Source: Aequorivita iocasae
GTDB lineage: Bacteria; Bacteroidota; Bacteroidia; Flavobacteriales; Flavobacteriaceae
Direction of reading: 5' to 3'
Assembly (NCBI RefSeq): GCF_016757735.1
Contig: NZ_CP068439.1
Location: 248,001-312,000, forward strand
DNA length: 64,000 nt
Numbering within the stretch: the stretch's first letter is position 1; every line of letters starts with the position of its first letter. Both the position numbers and the translations under genes were made by a program. Below, piece after piece: positions 61,583-64,000 of the stretch. The notes beneath the pieces were generated by a model that was given only the letters and a program-made list of their open reading frames with translations, was not told where the DNA came from and searched no databases.

Positions 61583-61615
61583 TCAGTGTTCAGTGTTCAG
61601 TGTTCAGTGTTCAGT
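61583..61615. repeat. TCAGTGT heptad array, 4.7 copies
   Basis: Four exact tandem TCAGTGT units at 61583-61610, then TCAGT to 61615. The last AGTGTTCAGTA (61606-61616) is repeated in inverse orientation at 61701-61711 (TACTGAACACT), bounding a 106-bp interval before pruA. Confidence 0.9.
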
Positions 61616-61721
61616 AAAACTAAGGAATTAGGAAATTTTTATTTGTTTAAAACGCAACTATTTTCCTATAATAAAAGGAAAACTGCCAACTGCTACGGGA
61701 TACTGAACACTAAAAAAATTG

Positions 61722-61729
61722 TACCTTTG
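61722..61729 (+). promoter_or_regulatory. pruA -7 box (TACCTTTG)
   Basis: Exact TAnnTTTG match 32 bp before the ATG at 61762. The inverted copy of the heptad (61701-61711) lies in the spacer region between -10 and -33, so it could influence polymerase binding. Confidence 0.5.
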
Positions 61730-61761
61730 CAATCTTCATAAACAGAAAAAACAAAACAGTT

Positions 61762-63387
61762 ATGGGAAATGGATTTTTTGAAGTACCAATCGCCGTAAAT
61801 GAACCTGTAAAGAGTTATGCTCCAGGTTCACCGGAACGCAAGGAAGTACTTGAAACCTACAAAAAAATGTACGATTCAAAAGTGGAAGTGCCTTTATTCA
61901 TTAACGGGAAAGAAGTAAAGACGGGGGATACTGCTACTATGTCACCTCCACACGATCACAAACATGTATTGGGAACGTATCATAAGGCTACCAAAAAAAA
62001 TGTGGAGGAAGCAATTGAAACTGCTTTGGAAGCCAGAAAAAAATGGGCTGCCATGCCTTGGGAGCAACGCGCAGGAATATTTCTACGCGCAGCAGAATTG
62101 ATTGCCGGGCCGTATAGAGCCAAGATTAATGCAGCCACTATGCTTGCGCAATCCAAAAATATCTACCAAGCTGAAATAGATGCAGCGTGCGAGTTAATCG
62201 ATTTTTTACGTTTTAATGTTCAGTTTATGACTGAAATATATGCCGAGCAACCAGAATCAACCTCGGCAAATTGGAACCGAATTGAATATAGACCTTTGGA
62301 AGGTTTTATTTATGCAATAACACCTTTTAACTTTACCGCTATAGCTGGAAATCTTCCGGCTAGTGCCGCTTTAATGGGCAATGTGGTTCTTTGGAAACCT
62401 AGCGACAGCCAGGTTTATTCCGCAAAAGTCGTGCTGGATGTATTCATAGAAGCTGGCGTTCCTGCGGGAGTTATAAATATGGTAATGGGAGATCCGGTGA
62501 TGATAACGGATACTGTTCTTGCAAGCCCCGATTTCAGTGGAATCCACTTTACAGGTTCAACGAATGTTTTTAAAGATATTTGGCAAAAAATCGGAACCAA
62601 TATCCACAACTACAAAACATATCCGCGTATTGTGGGCGAGACTGGTGGAAAAGACTTTATCGTCGCACATAAATCATCAAACCCAAAACAAGTTGCAACC
62701 GCTATGAGCCGTGGTGCTTTTGAATTCCAAGGCCAAAAATGTAGCGCCGCAAGTAGATGCTATATTTCAGAAAGCATTTGGAAAGATGTTAAAAATGATG
62801 TGGTTGCAGACATAAGCTCATTCAAAATGGGATCTCCAGAAGATATGGGCAATTTTATAACCGCAGTAATCCACGAAGGTTCTTTTGACAAGCTTGTAAA
62901 ATATATTGATGCGGCCAAAAAAGACAAAAATGCCGAAATAATTGCTGGTGGAAATTATGATAAAAGCACAGGATACTTTATTGAGCCTACAGTAATAGTT
63001 GTTAAAGACCCAAAATATACTACCATGTGCACAGAGCTTTTTGGACCGGTTTTAACTGTGTATGTTTTTGAGGACAGCAAGTGGGAAGAAACGCTCCATT
63101 TGGTTGATGAAACCAGTGAGTATGGTTTAACAGGCGCCGTTTTTAGCGAAGATAGATATGCTTTGGAACAAGCCGTAAAAATTCTTGAGAATGCTGCTGG
63201 TAATTTTTATATAAATGATAAGCCTACTGGAGCTGTAGTTGGCCAGCAACCATTTGGTGGTGCACGCGCAAGCGGCACAAACGATAAAGCTGGAAGTAAG
63301 TTAAATCTTTACAGATGGATTTCTCCGCGGATGGTAAAGGAAACTTTTGTATCACCAACGGATTATAGATATCCTTTTTTGGGATAA
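61762..63387 (+). CDS. pruA: L-glutamate gamma-semialdehyde dehydrogenase (1-pyrroline-5-carboxylate dehydrogenase)
   Basis: A 541-residue NAD-dependent enzyme oxidising glutamate-5-semialdehyde to glutamate in proline catabolism. Motifs are GFIYAITPFNFTAI, VLWKPSDSQVYSA, HFTGSTNVFK, the general base Glu in VGETGGKDF, and the nucleophile C327 in FQGQKCSAASR. PTGAVVGQQPFGGARASGTNDKAG (about 495-518, in two parts) is diagnostic of P5C dehydrogenase. It is a stand-alone enzyme without the proline dehydrogenase domain of PutA. A terminator follows. Confidence 0.97.
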   Translation: MGNGFFEVPIAVNEPVKSYAPGSPERKEVLETYKKMYDSKVEVPLFINGKEVKTGDTATMSPPHDHKHVLGTYHKATKKNVEEAIETALEARKKWAAMPWEQRAGIFLRAAELIAGPYRAKINAATMLAQSKNIYQAEIDAACELIDFLRFNVQFMTEIYAEQPESTSANWNRIEYRPLEGFIYAITPFNFTAIAGNLPASAALMGNVVLWKPSDSQVYSAKVVLDVFIEAGVPAGVINMVMGDPVMITDTVLASPDFSGIHFTGSTNVFKDIWQKIGTNIHNYKTYPRIVGETGGKDFIVAHKSSNPKQVATAMSRGAFEFQGQKCSAASRCYISESIWKDVKNDVVADISSFKMGSPEDMGNFITAVIHEGSFDKLVKYIDAAKKDKNAEIIAGGNYDKSTGYFIEPTVIVVKDPKYTTMCTELFGPVLTVYVFEDSKWEETLHLVDETSEYGLTGAVFSEDRYALEQAVKILENAAGNFYINDKPTGAVVGQQPFGGARASGTNDKAGSKLNLYRWISPRMVKETFVSPTDYRYPFLG

Positions 63388-63410
63388 ATAAATCAGTAAT
63401 CTACAAATAA

Positions 63411-63450
63411 AAAAATCCCTTCCTGATGTTTAGTTTAGGAAGGGATTTTT
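63411..63450. terminator. Bidirectional intrinsic terminator
   Basis: AAAAATCCCTTCCT at 63411-63424 pairs perfectly with AGGAAGGGATTTTT at 63437-63450. It separates the convergent pruA and Omp28-like genes. Confidence 0.88.
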
Positions 63451-63467
63451 CATAAATGAATAATTAA

Positions 63468-64000
63468 TTATTCAAAATCCTTAGTCTCATTTATATGGGC
63501 TACTTGCGCATTTTTCGCATTATTTTCAGAATCTACAACCATAACAACAAAGCTCAGGTTATTTCCTACATAGTTTGAAGGAACTGAAAAATTGTAGTTT
63601 TTAGTAAATTCCTGGAAGGGCTGTGTTTCTGGTATGTTATCACCGAACAAGGCTGATAATGAATTACGCAAGCCATCATTGTGAATATAATCCTCTATAG
63701 GATTCCCCTTTCCTTCAAATGGGTGTCCTGGCGTTTCGTTAAAATAGTTTGCCTGATCTGCCGCTACCCCGCTTTCCAATAAATAAACAACGAGTTTATC
63801 TCCGGCCTGTGAACCATTTTCATATTTTACTTTTGCTTCCACGGTAAGGTCTGCGCCACTGAGCTGTGAATTAATTGCAATGGAAACGTTAGTTTCAGAA
63901 CCAGCCATGGCAAGGATTCCAGTATCTTCAATAATAAATTCAGGACCGGATCGGGCAACCCAAGAGGTCGTTCTATTGATTTGAGCTTTTGGGAAACCGT
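63468..64000 (-). CDS. Omp28-related secreted protein, C-terminal part (5' end beyond window)
   Basis: The minus frame stays open from the stop at 63468-63470 to the window edge, showing 176 C-terminal residues. The first visible part reads GFPKAQINRTTSW, and after it comes a beta-sandwich region with AINSQLSGADLTVEAKVKY and SFVVMVVDSEN. This pattern is like the C-terminal half of Omp28-type outer-membrane-associated proteins of Bacteroidota, in which a thioredoxin-like part precedes the Fx-A-x-xNR segment. The internal ATG at 63908 is not the start. The family call is moderate because the N-terminal part is missing. Confidence 0.55.
   Translation of the reverse strand, partial: GFPKAQINRTTSWVARSGPEFIIEDTGILAMAGSETNVSIAINSQLSGADLTVEAKVKYENGSQAGDKLVVYLLESGVAADQANYFNETPGHPFEGKGNPIEDYIHNDGLRNSLSALFGDNIPETQPFQEFTKNYNFSVPSNYVGNNLSFVVMVVDSENNAKNAQVAHINETKDFE

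Noticed and set aside
61583-61615. Heptad array considered as a CRISPR-like repeat
   Set aside because: Units are 7 bp with no spacers and no cas genes are near.
63468-63908. Complete 146-residue gene starting at the ATG at 63906-63908
   Set aside because: The same frame continues without a stop to the window edge with protein-like sequence, so this is an internal Met of a longer gene.

Overview
The window is a compact, AT-rich bacterial chromosome segment from the Bacteroidota, almost certainly family Flavobacteriaceae; the genus cannot be fixed from the sequence alone. Four things point there. Secreted proteins carry type IX secretion (T9SS) C-terminal sorting domains. There is a T9SS plug-family protein. 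Promoters fit the Bacteroidota TTTG/TAnnTTTG pattern and Shine-Dalgarno sites are largely absent. The families DUF1573, DUF6702 and DUF3667 occur together with a Na+-NQR operon. I saw no rRNA, tRNA, CRISPR array, prophage or insertion sequence.

Layout. 1-2.3 kb: 5' part of valS (minus strand; its C-terminal end lies outside). 2.4-17.2 kb: housekeeping genes, including a DUF1573 protein, a PDZ aspartyl protease, an aminotransferase with murB, a fasciclin lipoprotein, a glycosyltransferase with an ECF sigma factor, lipA, gap, a hybrid sensor kinase, lpxK, a Nif3-like protein, a coiled-coil 'zinc ribbon' protein without cysteines, and msrA. 17.3-24.6 kb: accessory surface genes, namely two paralogous fibronectin/LRR-like lipoproteins, a methyltransferase, two tiny stress-type genes, a GNAT, a lipoprotein and a T9SS-exported vanadium haloperoxidase. 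24.7-34.9 kb: a kynurenine-to-2-aminomuconate catabolic cluster (kynU, kmo, RidA-type deaminase, aldehyde dehydrogenase, an atypical SDR, ACMSD), then an unknown 7-TM protein, a POT peptide transporter and an O-methyltransferase. 34.8-43.9 kb: PAP2, tatA, M1 peptidase, DUF6702, a carboxypeptidase-regulatory-like protein, pepE, GNAT, a T9SS sialidase-like protein and a Tat-type M15 peptidase. 43.9-50.2 kb: gpmI, a thioredoxin-like lipoprotein, a HAD protein, map, a methyltransferase and a large T9SS type-B protein. 50.2-57.8 kb: Na+-NQR (nqrABCDEF) with apbE, the flavin transferase that matures NqrB and NqrC. 58-64 kb: T9SS plug protein, DUF3667, apaG, an NRDE protein, pruA and a partial Omp28-like gene.

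Functional links: gap, gpmI, lipA and NQR serve central carbon and respiratory metabolism. The kynurenine genes, pruA, pepE, the POT transporter and the peptidases fit amino-acid and peptide use as carbon sources. The T9SS plug protein and at least three cargo proteins describe the export route.

The most unusual non-coding signal is a recurring short repeat with a 7-bp period (occasionally 8) at gene junctions. It has a different heptad at each locus (about 7.5, 9.2, 26.0, 27.9, 35.7 and 61.6 kb) and possibly a 21-bp version at 39.9 kb. At kynU/kmo it forms a mirror-symmetric 82-bp palindrome. A GC-rich REP-like inverted repeat lies at 29.4 kb in the same catabolic cluster.
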